From Corella eumyota (taxonomy: Eukaryota; Chordata; Ascidiacea; Phlebobranchia; Corellidae), in assembly GCA_963082875.1 (NCBI GenBank), contig OY720100.1, forward strand, positions 17,632,591 through 17,696,590: DNA of 64,000 nucleotides, written 5' to 3'. The notes under the pieces were generated by a model. It was not told where the DNA came from. It searched no databases and saw only the letters and a list, made by a program, of their open reading frames with translations. A program made the translations under genes and the position numbers. Shown here piece after piece: positions 30,574-45,500 of the stretch (position 1 is the first letter of the stretch; each line of letters starts with the position of its first letter).

Positions 30574-33500
30574 ATGGTAAGTTTCTGTTTGAGAGTATTT
30601 TTTTAGTCCTATCATCTATAAAATGTAACTTATTTTATACACTATGATCAGATGATAAAGTTTCAAAAATTTAAATTATTTTTAGTTTCGTCCCTCAGCG
30701 TTAAACGTTGAAACAAAAGAATCTGAAAATGAGAAAAACAAAGAAACAAAAGAAGTTCAGGTTCGAGTTAAAGTTGCCAATATCATGAACTTACTCAATA
30801 TTAACATAATTTATTTAATCAGGAAATGCAGGCTTTTGGTTTATACAACAAAGCTCTCCAACTACAGAGAGATGGAGACCATTTGAATGCGATTCTTGTT
30901 TACGAACAACTGCTCAAAACATCGTTGGTTACTTATGTGAGTTTTGTTCTCTTCTGGAGTTAGTTTTAAACATTATCTTATAACATGCAATGTCATTCAC
31001 TATTTTATAAGTTTGTGTAATGCACCATTATTCTTTTGGTGCACTGGTCTTTACATTGGGTTGCGGACTGAAAGAGTTTAATTTAAGCTGCACAAATATC
31101 AATCTTTCGATCTTAAGCTCTAAGTTTATGGATATTAGAGCACATAATAACAGAACATTATTTTCTAATTTAAATCTTTACCTTAAGGTTAAAAAGAAGT
31201 TCTAAATATTTTTTTTATTTTAATACTTTTCTAATTCTCCAAGGCTGCAACAACATTAGTTGATGGTAATGGTGAAGCTAGTGAGAAACCACTCAAAGAT
31301 CCGGGTTTGATTCTCAAATATTCAACTCACAAAAACATTGCAAGCATGTCAGCTGAACGAGGGAATATTAACACCGCTATGGACCATTATTTAAAGGTCT
31401 TACTGTTGTGATTTAAACTGATAATTTAAATTTTATTTCAAGAAACTTTTAACAATAAAAAGTTTAAAAAACTATACATTTTTAATTTAATAAACTTAAA
31501 ATTAATATGTATTAAAGTAGCTGCATAATAAATTAAAACACAAACAAATTTTTAGGCTGTAATGTTGGACACAACTGATGTTACTTTGTGGCAGCGAATT
31601 GGGAATTTGTCGTTACAAGTTGGCAGATTGGCGCTGGCAAGCCACGCTTTCACGAGTGGATTGAAATGCAATGAGAATCACTGGCCTTGTCTGGATGCAG
31701 CTATTATGGTTTATTATGTGATGCTCGACTATCATAGTAAGTTTGAACTTAGTGTTAAATTATACATTAATATTGGGAGTGTGGTGTAATGGTTAGAACA
31801 CTTTGCTACAATGAAGGTTTTCTAAGTTCGATCCTCACTGCTTTTGTGATGTAGCATTCTTAAGTAACCATAATCAATATAAATTGCTGCTCATTTACAA
31901 ACCAATAAGCATTTTAATTGTCGGGTAATTATAACCTAGAATATTCAAACTGACAAAGGCAACTTGGGACTGGTAGGTGTAACCAAGTGTTACTCTAAAT
32001 GTTCAAGCTGTAAGTTCGACCTTCCTGGCCCCTTCGTCAATATTGACAACTGTTTGGATGCTTTTTGTAGTTATTTTGATAGATGAATTTTTGATTAAAC
32101 CTTTTTTTTTAGATTGTTTGTTGTGGATTTCTAAAGCACTGGAAAAAGATCCCAACTATTTGAAAGGATTGGTTTTCATGAAGAAAATATTTAAAGAGTG
32201 TCCTTACTTAAAAAGAGATACGCAAGACCTGTTTGAAAATTGGTAATGGTTATATTTTACTTGTAATTTTTGGTTGGTAAATGTTTTAAATATAGTTATA
32301 AAATAATCTTTAAATTGATTTAATTTTTAGTTCTTTTGTGATTCATTGCTCCTTAAAAGAGGAAGATTTAGCTAAAAGACAAGAGGTAAAAGAAATAAAA
32401 TTATATTTTTATTAAGTTGAAGTGTTAAATTAACTTTGTTTGTTCTTTTAATTAAACAAAACAATTTTGTTTTAGTATCTTGATGAAGCAATGGAGTTAA
32501 GGGAAAAATATCGCAAGATTTGTGTCCGAAAGCCTCCAAAGAATGTTTCACTAAAACTGGAACCCAACAAAATATCCTGGGTAAGTGGAAATCAAGAAGG
32601 GCATCTTTGACAGGGGCTTGGTTTACTTACATAATTACTCAAAGCAAAATTTGTTTTGATTTTAGTTGAGCTTGGGGGAGAGTTTGCTGGAAGTTTATGA
32701 TTTTGTTCGAAACACAAGCGACCAAAATATTTCTTTTGCATCAAAAGTTGATCTTAAAAACTTGGAAACTTTAAAGAATTTGGAGTTAAACAAAAATGAC
32801 AAACCACAAGGTGAATAAAATAACTTGTTAAATTAAACTTAAATTTTAAAGATTTTTAAATTAAATTATATACTTATTTAATTAATTTTGTAAATAATAT
32901 TTATTTTTTAATTATTATGCGTTGAATAACCACAAATAATAATAAATGTACTTTTAGAAGACCAAACTGATACAAAACCAATCTTACAACTTGAAGAAAT
33001 GTCCGAAGACTCACAAGAAAATACTGGAAACCCTGAAATTAATAGTGCTTCCATCAAACTTGATTTTAATGACAATTTTAAAGATCTTGATGGAAACACT
33101 GTTACCATGGTGGTTGAAGATTTAATTCAAGCTGTAGTTGCAACTGAGGACAAAAAATCAGATTTTGACATTTTATTAGAAAAAGAAATTTTTGAAGTTT
33201 TGGATTCCATCATAGACACAGTTTCAAATAAGATTGTTCCTAAAGAGGATCCAAGTAACTTTATTGGTGAAATAGTTGAAGAAATTATCAGCAATGTTTT
33301 TGTTCAACATGTTGATCAACATGAAGAATTTGCAGTGGAAATTTTGGAAAATATTCTGCAACAAGTTTGTGAAAAACAAAATATGGAAAGTTTGCAAGGT
33401 AATTAGTGCTTTAATTAAATATAATTCTAAGTTGATTAGTATTAAATTTAAATTTTTTTTTGGCAATGTACTATGATAGAAGTTTCTTATAGTTTAATTT

Positions 33501-36500
33501 AAAAAAATAACTCACAATTCAATGCACTAAAAGCCAAGTTGTATGAGTTAAAGTTTAAGTTAAAATTTAATTTTAACTTTTCAATGTTTTTTATCTGTAG
33601 TTTCCCAAATCAAAGTGAAGAAAAATGTGAAAAGAAAAATCAACTATTTGGATTTGTAAGTTTAAGCATTTGTCTCATTTAGTCATTGTTGTTTTATGTT
33701 TTTTATTTTATATTTTTACATTTTAGTGAGGACCACACCAAGAGAAGATCTCAACGAGTTCGAACTTCAACTAAATATCGAAAGAATCAGGTTTGAATAT
33801 TTTATTTGCTATGATGTATTTCATTGAAAATTGACTTTAAAGCTATCCTTTTTATGGTACAAATTGTACTTACTTTTCATTAGTTTATTATCCAATGTCA
33901 GTTTAATAAACAATCAGTTTTTTAATAATTTTTAAAATCTAGTTTTCTTAGTTGTTGATTTAAATTCTTAAAGAAACTTTCACTTTATTCCCAACAGGAG
34001 ACAGTGGTTGAACCGATCAAAATTCTTCCCCTGGTTGACAACTTTCAGAAAATATTTGATCTTTTACCTGAGAAGTACAAGAAGTTAAAGGAGGAAGGTT
34101 TGGAAGATGACAGTGTACTAACTCCTCAAATTGAAGGTAATTTATTGTCATGTACTTACTACTAAGCCACATTAAATACTGTTTATAGTAAACTGTTATG
34201 AATGGGGAAGTTTAAGATTTTTGAATAAAGTTTTAACAAGATTAATTGAGGGTATTTTTATGTTTTTGTTGGTGGTTTAGACTGCTTTAAATTTATATAT
34301 TTTTAAATTCTTGATATTTTATGAAGCTTTCGTGTTAGAATCAGTTAAATACTTAACTATACTTTTTAAATATTTGTTTTTATACAGACCAAAGTGAAAC
34401 GTTTAAAGAAAAAAAACAAATTAAAATTCTTAATAAAGACGAAAATTTAAAAGTTTTGGAATTTATTGAAGAGAATATGAACGAGAAAAATGCAATAATT
34501 GATTTCATGGAAAATTATTGTTTTGCGCTTGGAAAAAGGGTAAATAATGTTTTTATTGATTAATAAAAATCTAATGCTTTAAAATACATGGGATTCTAAG
34601 TTTGATACTTACCACTGGCATGTTTTCCTTAAGGCACTTAAAAAAATTACATCTCCTAAAACTATTAGATTAACTTGAGTACTTAATTTTTTGGCCTTGG
34701 GTGGAGGTAATAAAAGTTGCTCTATGACTAAGTTGTTATAAAGTTTGCCTTCTTACATCAAGGATAAAACTTATGTTTAAAACTTATATCTTTTGTAAAC
34801 TTATTGTAAATTGTTTTGTAGTCTCATGAATTATGGGAAAAGGGAGAGAAGGAAATTTTGGTGAAAGTTTTTCTTACAATGCAATCTCATGTTTTGTTTC
34901 CCAACTTGAGTGAAGTTGAAGATCGACAACTCGGGTGAGTTCACTAATAAGTTAACTTAGTAACCTGGTGACTATGAAGACAAATAACCATGTATTGTTT
35001 AACTTTACAATTCAAATAAATATCAACTGATTTCTTATCTAGGTATGTGAACAACTTGGCACATAGTTTGTTAAACTGTTTGGAATGTCAAGTTGACCTG
35101 AAGCAAAACAATAAATTAGACAAACTGGAAGGTAAATATGTTTAAATTTTGATATAAAATGTAAAGTCAAACTTTACAGCATATTTATAAGAAGGCCGGC
35201 AAAGACTTGTTTTATTGGTGGTTCCTATCATGTATTAAGTTATTAAAACCTAATAACTTTTGTTCACATATTAACTAATGACACTAAAACATGTCAGCAG
35301 TGGGAATCGAATATAGAAAGCAGGCTTTAAGCTTTATTCAAAAATACAGTCTCTAGCAATGAGCTTTATTTTATTATGTTTTGTCTTGCCATCTATAGAA
35401 ATGTAATCCAGGATGATAAATCTCAAGAAAATGTAACATTTTTTTTCAGTTGATTCACATGAAACAGGGAGATGTTTCTCCTATTTGGCTGAAGCTGGGA
35501 TCACCCACAAAATATTCGGAGATAATCTGATGTTAAATTGGAAGAATTATTCACTCAGGTTGTTGTGGTTGAGATCTAAACATTTAAGTTTAAGTGGAAG
35601 AAACTTGGAGGCTGTCAATGATATTAAAACTTGGAAAGGTAAAACTTTTTGTATAAATTTATATTTTTGTATTGGTTAAAATTTCTTGTTTAATTGTAAT
35701 TAATAAAAAAAAACAGAAGCATGGTGTAGTGGTTAAAACAATTGGCTTGACTACATGAGGTCCTTGGTAGAATAAGGTGCTATTACCTAAAGCAATATAA
35801 TTGGTATAAACTTATAGTAACCTTACAATTACAATCAATAATGTCCCAAACTACCCCTTCAAGACAAGGTCGGGGTAACAAATGTCACTCTATGTTTAGG
35901 CTATAAAGTCAACCTTCCCACATTGGGGGTAAAAACTGTAAAACAAAGTAAACACCTTTTTAAACATATTTTAAATTACAAAATATTTTAACAACTATTT
36001 TGATTTAGAAATACTTGAACAAGTGTTACCATCAACCGATGACAATTTGTTTCAAATCAATCTTCCGAATTTGAAGAATGATCCAATAATTTCAATGAAA
36101 ACTGTTAAACAAAAACTTGAAATACTTGAAAGGTAATAAATTGGTCTCATAATAAAGTTAATTATGTTTAGAGTAAATATTTAATTAAAATATTATTAAT
36201 TGATTGTTTTAAATTTTCAGAACTCAAACTTTATCCGAGGTTCAGAATTTGTTTGACAAAGAATCTTACAATGAAGTTATATCTCTGCTCCAACCAACTT
36301 TTACAACCAACTTTAAACAAAATACAATCAACAGTGGCAGAATCAAACAAATGAAACAAGTTGTTTTGTCTTATATAAAAGTAAAGAACTTTGTTGGTTT
36401 GGTTGAAGTGGTTGGGTTGATTGTTCCTGAGATTCTGTTTCACGCCAAGAAGGTAAAAATATCAAGTTTTTAAGTTTGTAAATTTTGTGGTTTGTAAAAC

Positions 36501-39500
36501 ATTTTAAAACTAGTAGAAATATTTTATTTTTAGCTTCTTGAGAAAAAAAATAATTTGGATTCAAATCAATCGAAGCCGAAGAAAATAATTTCATTGAAAG
36601 AATGGAATTCAACTTTGTATTTTGTTTTGCAAAGTGAGTTTTAGTATTGAAACTAAATTTATATTCTTTGGTGTATAAAATAACGACTCTTGTGTTTATA
36701 TAGCTATGTGAATGTTACTTTATTTGTTGCTATAACATTTTATTGAAATTTAAACTACTTTTTTAATATAATTGTTTTTAACTTTTATAGATTTGGATAA
36801 CCATATTACACAAGAAACATTAACTTCCCTAAATCTTCCAACTAAAACCAAGTTAATTCACAACATTGTAGCTTGTGTTGATTTCGTGTTTGAATGCTTT
36901 GATAAAGGAAAACTGAAAACAAATACTACTTTTCTTGTCTTGGTGTGGATCATATTGTACAAGTGAGTTTCATATTTATTCTTGTTGGGTTCATTCTTTA
37001 TTAAACCCTGACATAAGGAAGGATAGTGCCAAACAAGGGTAGCTTTTTCACCCACTATTTTTTGTTATAAATCTTGTTTTTTTAGGTTTGTTATATAATT
37101 TCCTGTACATTGTAGGATGTTCTATTTTTAAATAATGTAAAATATATTTTTTTAGCGAAATCATTTAAAATTTTTATCTTTTTTGTAGGTTAATCAATTT
37201 GGACGAACATCAGGAGAGTTTGAGCTCAGTTGTTGACATTTACCTCCCAATTTCATTCAATTTACTTAACCAAGCTCATGAATGGTTTGCAGACAGAGGT
37301 AAACTATAAAGTCCAACTTAGATCTAGAGTTTAAGTTTTTAAATATTTTTATTTTTAGAAATTTGTTGCGTTTCTGAGGGAAGTTTGCTTAAATTCTACA
37401 ATAAGGAAATTAAAGAAAGATTTGGAAAGTAGGATTTTTAAAATTAAATCAGTTAACTTATTACAAACAAAACTGTATGTTAATAATGCTTTATATATTT
37501 TGTATTACTGATACATTAAGCTTAAAGCCTAAACCTTATTTTTCATTTGTATCAAGCACATTTTTTTATTTTAGTCTAAAGCGAGGAGTTCACATCAGAA
37601 TTAAAGAAAAGTTGGAAAATATTGTTCAACAAAATTTTAATTGTTTATTTGGTTATCCTGTGAAGAGCAAAACCTGCAGAATTCAAGATCATGGTTCTAA
37701 GTAAGTTGGTGTTTGGTTATATTCATTATCTTGGTGTGAGTAGGCTGTATTTAAGAGCTTAAGACATTTCTCCAGTTTAATATTTGTGTATTGTGATATA
37801 GTTAGTTAAAACACATTGTTTTTAAAGAAGGCTTTTCCACTCAAAAAAAAAAAGAGGTATACAAAGTTTATATACTTTTAATAAAATCTAATTGTTGTTG
37901 ACTTAGTGTTAACCTGGTTTCATGTTCAGCAAAAGTAAATACTGTTAATATTTTACTTAAGTATACTACAACATGGAAACAATAGTTACACATGATCTTA
38001 AGTGATGATGCTACTGCCTCCTAGATTATAACACAAGAAATAAACATGGAATTATTTAACTTTTTATGCAGGCAACTGACTCCAACCTGGCAAGATTGTT
38101 TACAAATGTTCGACTTCTTTCGACCCAAGAACTTGCCTGAGTTCGACAGTTTCAAAACAAGCACAGTTAGTGTTGAACTTTCACAGTTTATCCTCAAAAC
38201 CATCCAACTTGTGTCACAACAGCTGCTCGTAAGTTTTATTTTCTTTAATATGATTTTTTTAATCAAACTTTATTTTAGCTCAATCTAAAAGATTATTAGG
38301 TTTTTTTTTTCTTGACCTTATTAAACTTTTGGTTTTACTAGCTGAGGCAAAAAGTTTGATTCCCACTGCTTTTATACTGTAGTGCTCTTAAATAAGGCGC
38401 TAAAAACTGTATAAACTCTTGCTATTTTTGAATTGTTGTTTTTTTTCAGAGCATCATACCAAACAGTGAAACGGACATCAACTTGTTTATTGAATCAGAT
38501 TGTACAGATACTTCTCTACTTAAAACCACAAATAATAACAAAGATCTTCAAGTGCTGGCTGACATGTATTATCTACTTGCTGATTATTTCTTCAAGAATA
38601 ACGAGCTCTCCAAAGCAATCAAATTTTACTTGTTGGATATTAGAATTAATCCCAAAAGGTGAGTTGTTAGTTTCAGTAATTTATTTCTGGGTTGAAATCT
38701 AGTTTTTATTTAAATCCTAGGATTAGTTTAAAGATGGTAAGGTATTTTTTGTTTTATTTATCCTCAATGTGAGATGGTCAACTTTGCAGATTAAATAAAG
38801 TAACATTTGTTATACTGACCAAGTCTTAATTTAACTTTGTCAGTTTGAGATATTATATCAATTTAACTTTGTCAGTTCTGGCTGGAATTTGTTTTGCCCA
38901 AAATGCCTTGCCAAAGTGTGCAACAGTGTGAAAGTAATAGGGATTGAACCCAAGACTTCATGTAAAAAAGCTGAGTGTTTTAACCCCTACATCACATTAT
39001 TCAGTCTTCTTTTACTACACCTAAGTTTTAAGTTTGTCAAATGTAAAGTTTTGTTGTTGTCAGATGTGACTCGTGGGCTGGAATGGCATTAGCAAGATCA
39101 AGTCAAACAGACGATCAATTGAGGTTGTGTGAGGTCAAAAAGTCACAACTTAATAAGGTAAACACTTTAAAAAGTCACAACTTAATAAGGTTAATACTTT
39201 GGTAATAGTAATAATTATGCACATTTAGTAATACTGTTAAAGAAAATATATTTTTTCAGTCCTTTGCTGAGAGAGTTGAACGGAAGGGAATTTCAGCGTT
39301 GTCATGTTTTAAACGAGCTTTGAGTTTCGATTCAAACAGCGTGAAATTATGGATCGAAAGTGGTTCGTTGGCTTATTGGCTCCATTCGGTATACTCAAGG
39401 TAAGTTAAATATTTGCTCAATTAAAAAAATAAACTTGATATCAAGTTTTAAAATTTATATCGAATTAATTTTCATTTATTTTGTTAATTTTCTTATAATT

Positions 39501-42500
39501 ATTTTTAGGCAATTAAAACAAAAAATAAAAACCAAAGATCAACCCTCGATTGAAAAACTTTCTGGAAAGAAAAGTGAAATGTTGAAGTTAGCGCGCGACA
39601 GTTTTGAATCAGTTCGTGAATGTGATGTACGCCAACTTCCAATAATTTTTTATTTTTTAACACTTTGTATTGAATTAAAGTTTATATTTTTATAGAATGA
39701 TGAAGTATATGAGGAGGAATGGTTGGTGGATTACATGTGTGGAAAGATCGGAGAAAAAGAACACTTAAAACCTCAAGTTTACCTCAGCTTCTACCAATCT
39801 GCCGCCCATATCTTACATAACAGGAATGCTAGGTAGAATTTAGGGTTGAATTTGAGTGATTTTTAATATGTGTTTGTCGGTTTAAACACTAGAAGTTAAC
39901 TGAATGAAAAGATGTTGATTTCCACTGCAGATTATGCTATTTTGGCATTGTTTTTTTGTTAATTTTTTAATTTAAGCATTGAACCTACAATTAGTAACAT
40001 TATGTTATTTTAACAGTTACATTATAACGCTAATAACTTAAACTTGCACAATTAGAGGCAGGAACAGTGTTAAAAATATTACCTTAAAAAACAGTTTTCA
40101 ATAAATAATACATCCATTTTTAATAGAGTTTAATAGTCAACATATATCTATATATATCCAAATATCTAGGTATCTACTAGTATATATTAACACACCACAC
40201 ATGAGGTCGTGGGTTCAATATAAATGGTATAAACTCCTGCTGAGCCAGCACTTAATCAGCAGCATAATTACTGGGCAGTTATAATCTATAATATCCCAAA
40301 CTGCCACAGGCAACTTGAGACTGGGTCTGGGTAACTGATGTTACTCTATGTTTAAGTCGCGTATTTGACCTTCCCACATCAAGAATAAAAATATATACAA
40401 AAAAACAACCTAACAATGTTGCAGATACCCGAAGAAAATTCAGTCCAAGTACGGAAGCGTTTGTGAGTTTGCCATTGAAGCTTTGGAGATTTACTTTCGA
40501 GTTCATTCCTCTATCTTGAAACAGGTTTTGAAGTTCAGTGGACGGGAGACTGGGTGCGATAAAGATACAATTAACTACATGAGAGGTTACTTAATTGAAT
40601 TATTTTTAAAGTTTTATTAAACTCTTAATTTATAAGCTGTTAATTTTGGTGTTAGTGTTATACTAATTAAACACAAACAGAATTAAAAATTAATTGCTGG
40701 ATTTTAATTGGTTAAATTAAATATTTTATGTTTTTAGACTTGGTTAAATCAATGTCAAAAAGTCCTTTTGCTTTGAGAGAGGAAAAGAAATTTGTTCAAA
40801 CTTCTGTTGAAGTAACAAAGGTAAGTTTACATGAATTTGAATCACTGCCTGCAGTGATGTAGTGGATAGAACACTTCGATTTATGACTAGAGATTCTGGG
40901 TACAACCCCCACTGCTCTCATACTGTAGCATTCTTGAATAAGTTACTGTAATGGTAGGAACTCTGCTGAGCCAGCACTTGAGCAGCAGCATAATTATCGG
41001 GTAATTATAATCTATAATATTCCAAACTGCCACACGCAACTTAAGACTGGGTCAAAGTAATTGATGTTACTCTATGTTGAGGTTGTGCATTCGACTTTGC
41101 CACATCAAGGATAAATAGATGTAACAAAATAATTATAATAAAATAAACTTTAGGCCAACATAGTCACCCAGGAACCTCCAGTCCCCAAGTTGGTCATGAC
41201 ATCACAATCAAGTGACTTAACAATGGGTTCTTTATTACCTGATAATATTCTACAAGCTCTTAATATTGAAACTATGAATACTGGTAACTAACTAAAATAA
41301 GCTTATTTATTATTTATTTAATTGAGAAAATAATTTAGTTTCTAGATTTTTAATTTTATTTTAAGATGAAGAAGTTTTATCGACCCCAACTGAAAGTGAA
41401 ACGATGTCCCCGCTGTTAGCTAACAATGAGGTGAACAATGACAACAATAGTGCACTTGTGGTTGACAATGAAAAAATTTATCCCAATAATGAAAATAACA
41501 ATGAAGTTACAATGAGCACAATTGTTTCAACCTCCACTGTTTCTACCAGCAGCAATGTGCCAACAACAACAATGGTGACAACAATTGACATTGTGCAAAC
41601 AACAATGAGCAACAATGCATCAACTACAGATCAACAAAACATTGATGTAATCCCAATAAATATTCGAGATTCAAAAGTTGATGAAAAAGTCGAATTTTTG
41701 GACCTTAAACCAACTGAAACTACTGGAAATGAAGATTTCAATGAAAATACAAATATTTCTGGACTGATGAATCAAGATTTAAAACCCAAAGATGACAGTT
41801 CTACAATTTCTGGTAAAACCGGATCCTTGAAATTCTCTGAAATAAGTGAAACCAACACTTTATTAGTTAGCCCAATAAACACTGTATCTGTAATACAGTC
41901 CACTACCAGTACTCAAGAATCAACTGAACAAGATATAAACCTTGTTTGTGATGAGATAATAGACCTTTGTGAGGTTGGATTTAAATTATGTTTGCAGAGG
42001 TATGGACAACATCACAAGGCTCTGTACAGGCTAGCATCTTTGTATGCCAACTATCCAAAGAAAAAGGTGATTTTAAAAATGTTAATATTTTACAATAATC
42101 TGTTTGTTTTTATTAAATGTACTCAGTAAAATTGATTATTTTATGTAATACTAGCTGGTAGCCTGCCCTAAGGTCTGGATTTTAATTGTTATAATTTGGT
42201 CGCAACTTTTAACTAATATTTGCCTGCGATAAATTGCCCATGCATCACAAACAGCAGTTTGATTTATTTTGTAGGCCTGTAAATTGAACATACTTAATTA
42301 CATTTAATTATATATTTCCACCAAGCTCTGTCATATATGGTTTAATCTTTTCAATTTGTACAATATAAAGTTAAACTATACATGATAGTGGTTTAAAAAA
42401 TATTTTTTAATCTGTTTAAATTTTTTGACAGAATCTTCAGTGGGCAAAAGACCTATTGTATGGCTCCATATCACCATGGCAACAACTCTCTCATATGCCC

Positions 42501-45500
42501 TCTGCTGGGTTGTTATCCGATCGAAATAAAACAAATATATTCAATGGGGTTTGGAGGATTCCTATGGATGATATTGACAGGTTGGTATTTTAACCCCATT
42601 TAATTTCTCTTATGCAGCCTAATCACAAGTAACTTTTATCTCTTATTATGTAACCTAAGTTGGGTTTAAGAGCCTGGTTTGTTGTTGATCTTATATTGAC
42701 TTAAACATAGAGTAACATCAGTTACCCTGACCCAGTTTCAAGTTGAGTTTGGTAGTTTAGGGTAATACAGATTATAATTGCACGATAATTAAGCTATTGA
42801 TTGTTTTTTTGGCTTAGCAGGAGTTTTTACCGTTTATAGCGCCTTAGTCAAATCTGCTACAGTATGGAAGCAGTGGGGATTAAACACAGGACCCTATGTG
42901 GTAAAGCCAAATATTTTAACAATCATACCACACAGCTGGCAAATAAAAATATTTAAATCAACAACCTGACCTCCTGTAGTGATGTCTAGTTTTTACTGAA
43001 CCCATAAAGATGTCTAGTTTTTACTGAACCCATAATAAAAATTATGTTTTGCAGACCGGGAAGTTTTCCGTTCCATTTAAGTCGATGTGTTGAACTTTTG
43101 ATCCAAGTTTTAAAGGATTTAAAAGACTCTCAAACTTTATTGAAAATCCATAATTCACTCAACAGAACACCAGACCATGGAAGGTAAGTTTTTATTAGTT
43201 GTAAAATTAAAAAATATTTTTAAAAAAATTAAGAAAAAAATTTGTTATTTTTAAATTTGTTTAATTAAAAACGATTTTTAATTATTTTTTGTACCAATTT
43301 TTTAATTTTAAAAATGTTGCAAAATAATCCTGTCGGGCGATCTCTGTCTGCAATAAAATGTTATTTTTGTAAAATCTATTTTAAAAACGATAAAAAACAA
43401 TCAAGAATAAGGAAATGCAAAAATAAATCGATTGCTTTAAACCCAAAACTATTTTTATAAAGCTTGCGTGTCGAAAAATTAAAAATATAAATAAACTAGC
43501 GGCCCCGGCGCTTATAAATAACGCCTTTAAACATAATTGCATGCCTTTCTACGTCACTGGTTGGATTGTAGGGTGAGTGTGACGTCACAAAACCAGTTTT
43601 CGTCTATAAGTAGAAAGTTATTTGCAGATTTTTCAGTTTTTTGTTCGGAAATAGTTCAATCTTTTTATTTTTAATCTTAGAGATTATGAATCAAAATATA
43701 ACACCCAGAAAAAAGATTTTATTTTGTTATTATGTTAGGTTGAGGTAGCTTATAGTTGAGTTGGTGTTTATTTGTGGTTCTAGTAAGAAATAAAATTTTG
43801 CTGAGAAGTTAAAATATTTTCTTTTTAAGATCTTGTTTAACATTTAGATCGTGCTTAAATATTCCTAATATAGAACTGTGCCTAAGGTGATGTCAACTTT
43901 GTTATTGTTAACTTTGTTTACTGACAAAGTTTGTTAATTAAGATTTAATTAATTTTAAGGAAGGTTTTATTATTAGAAAGATAATTTAAGCAACAGTTTC
44001 GTCAGTTTTTTGTTTAATTTTTATTTTAAATATCTTTAAAACAAATGGATATTTGAATTTCGATCGATAATAATTAATCGTTGTAGCATATGTCGTTTTA
44101 TAAACGATATTTTATTGGTTAAATGTGGTTATATGACAACCAATATATACAGGGTTCAAATACTGGTTTTATTAAGGTTGTTAACCTTGCTTTATTTGTT
44201 TTATTTCTTTGTTGGTCGTTACAGCAAGGATTTATATTTTTAATGATATCATCTCGTTTAACAGACGGCTATTGTTTACTATAGTGACGTAATAGTTAAC
44301 TGAATAATAATAATAACTCGAATATGTTATTGTAATGAGGTTTTATCTTAAAAACAATAAAGGTTTAATGATTCTAGTTTTTAGATAAAGGTTTTTAGAA
44401 AAACTACATTTAAAAAAAACTTTAGAAAATAAAATAAGTTTGTTTTTGTTTATTTCTTTTTTCCAATTTTATTTTATTTTGGGTTTTCCATTTAAAGTTA
44501 TCTATTATTAAATTAGTTATCGAAAACAGGTTTAATACCGAAACAACTACGTCATAATAAAGCAATTGTTCGACATAATTCATTTCGCCCGAGGAGTTTT
44601 AATTTTGCACAACTTAAGTTTTTATGATTTTAGAGATTTTTGCAAATATTTGAAATAAACAGCAAGGCTGAGATATAAAAACAGTTTTACTCATATTTAG
44701 TAAAGGATTTTGGTCTTATGTAAAATATTGTAGTAAAGCAAAGTTAAAAAGTTTAAACTTTAGTAAAGTGTTAATATTTTATGCTTGAATGAGTTTTACT
44801 TTTCATTAAATCTGGCTTAAAACTCATATTTTAGTAAAAGTGTTTTAGTTAAAGGTCAGAACTGTTAGAATCGTTCAACTAAAATTTACCAATTTTTAAA
44901 CAAATTTGTTTTGCAATTTTAAATCGATATTGTGACGTCATTATTAACGCATTGTGCGTAAGATAATAGTGACTACGTACGTCACAATTAAATTGAACTA
45001 ATGGTGAATCGAGTGTATTTAGATTAATGGTTGGAAAACTAGAAAAAAAAAAATGAAAAAAATTTTTGTTTTTGTAGAAAATATTTAAGAGACGAAGATC
45101 GACTGCAATTAGCGAGAAGGTCGCTAGTTTATTGTAGATCAGTTCTTAATAGAAAAATCAAAGATCACGTGACCGTAGTCTCGAATCAGCCTCCAAAGAT
45201 TTCAACGGTATCTTTCGGATTAGAAGGCAATTTACAAATCAATTTCCAACTAAAACCAGCCGAAAGTCGAACCACAAACGGTAATTTTAGTTGATTTATT
45301 TTTATCGTTACTTGATATCCTGGGTTCGATTACCACCGTTTGCAAATCATTCTGTTGTAAAACCAAGCCTGATGTCTTGGGTTTGATTCTTACTGCTGCC
45401 ATGTTGCAGCATCTTTAATTTGCTTGAATTTAATCTATTTTTAAATGTTCAAAACATTTTTTTATTTTATTAATTTTTTTTAATTTTAGATTTATTGGAG

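Noticed and set aside
38889-39092. 67-codon frame [13 protein letters not shown] with two CxxC-like cysteines
   Set aside because: It is the translation of a diverged reverse SINE and the following intron, not a zinc-binding protein.
43500-43760. Separate gene within the CABIN1 intron behind the TATAAATA and CRE
   Set aside because: No open frame of useful length or splice pattern follows; kept only as a regulatory candidate.
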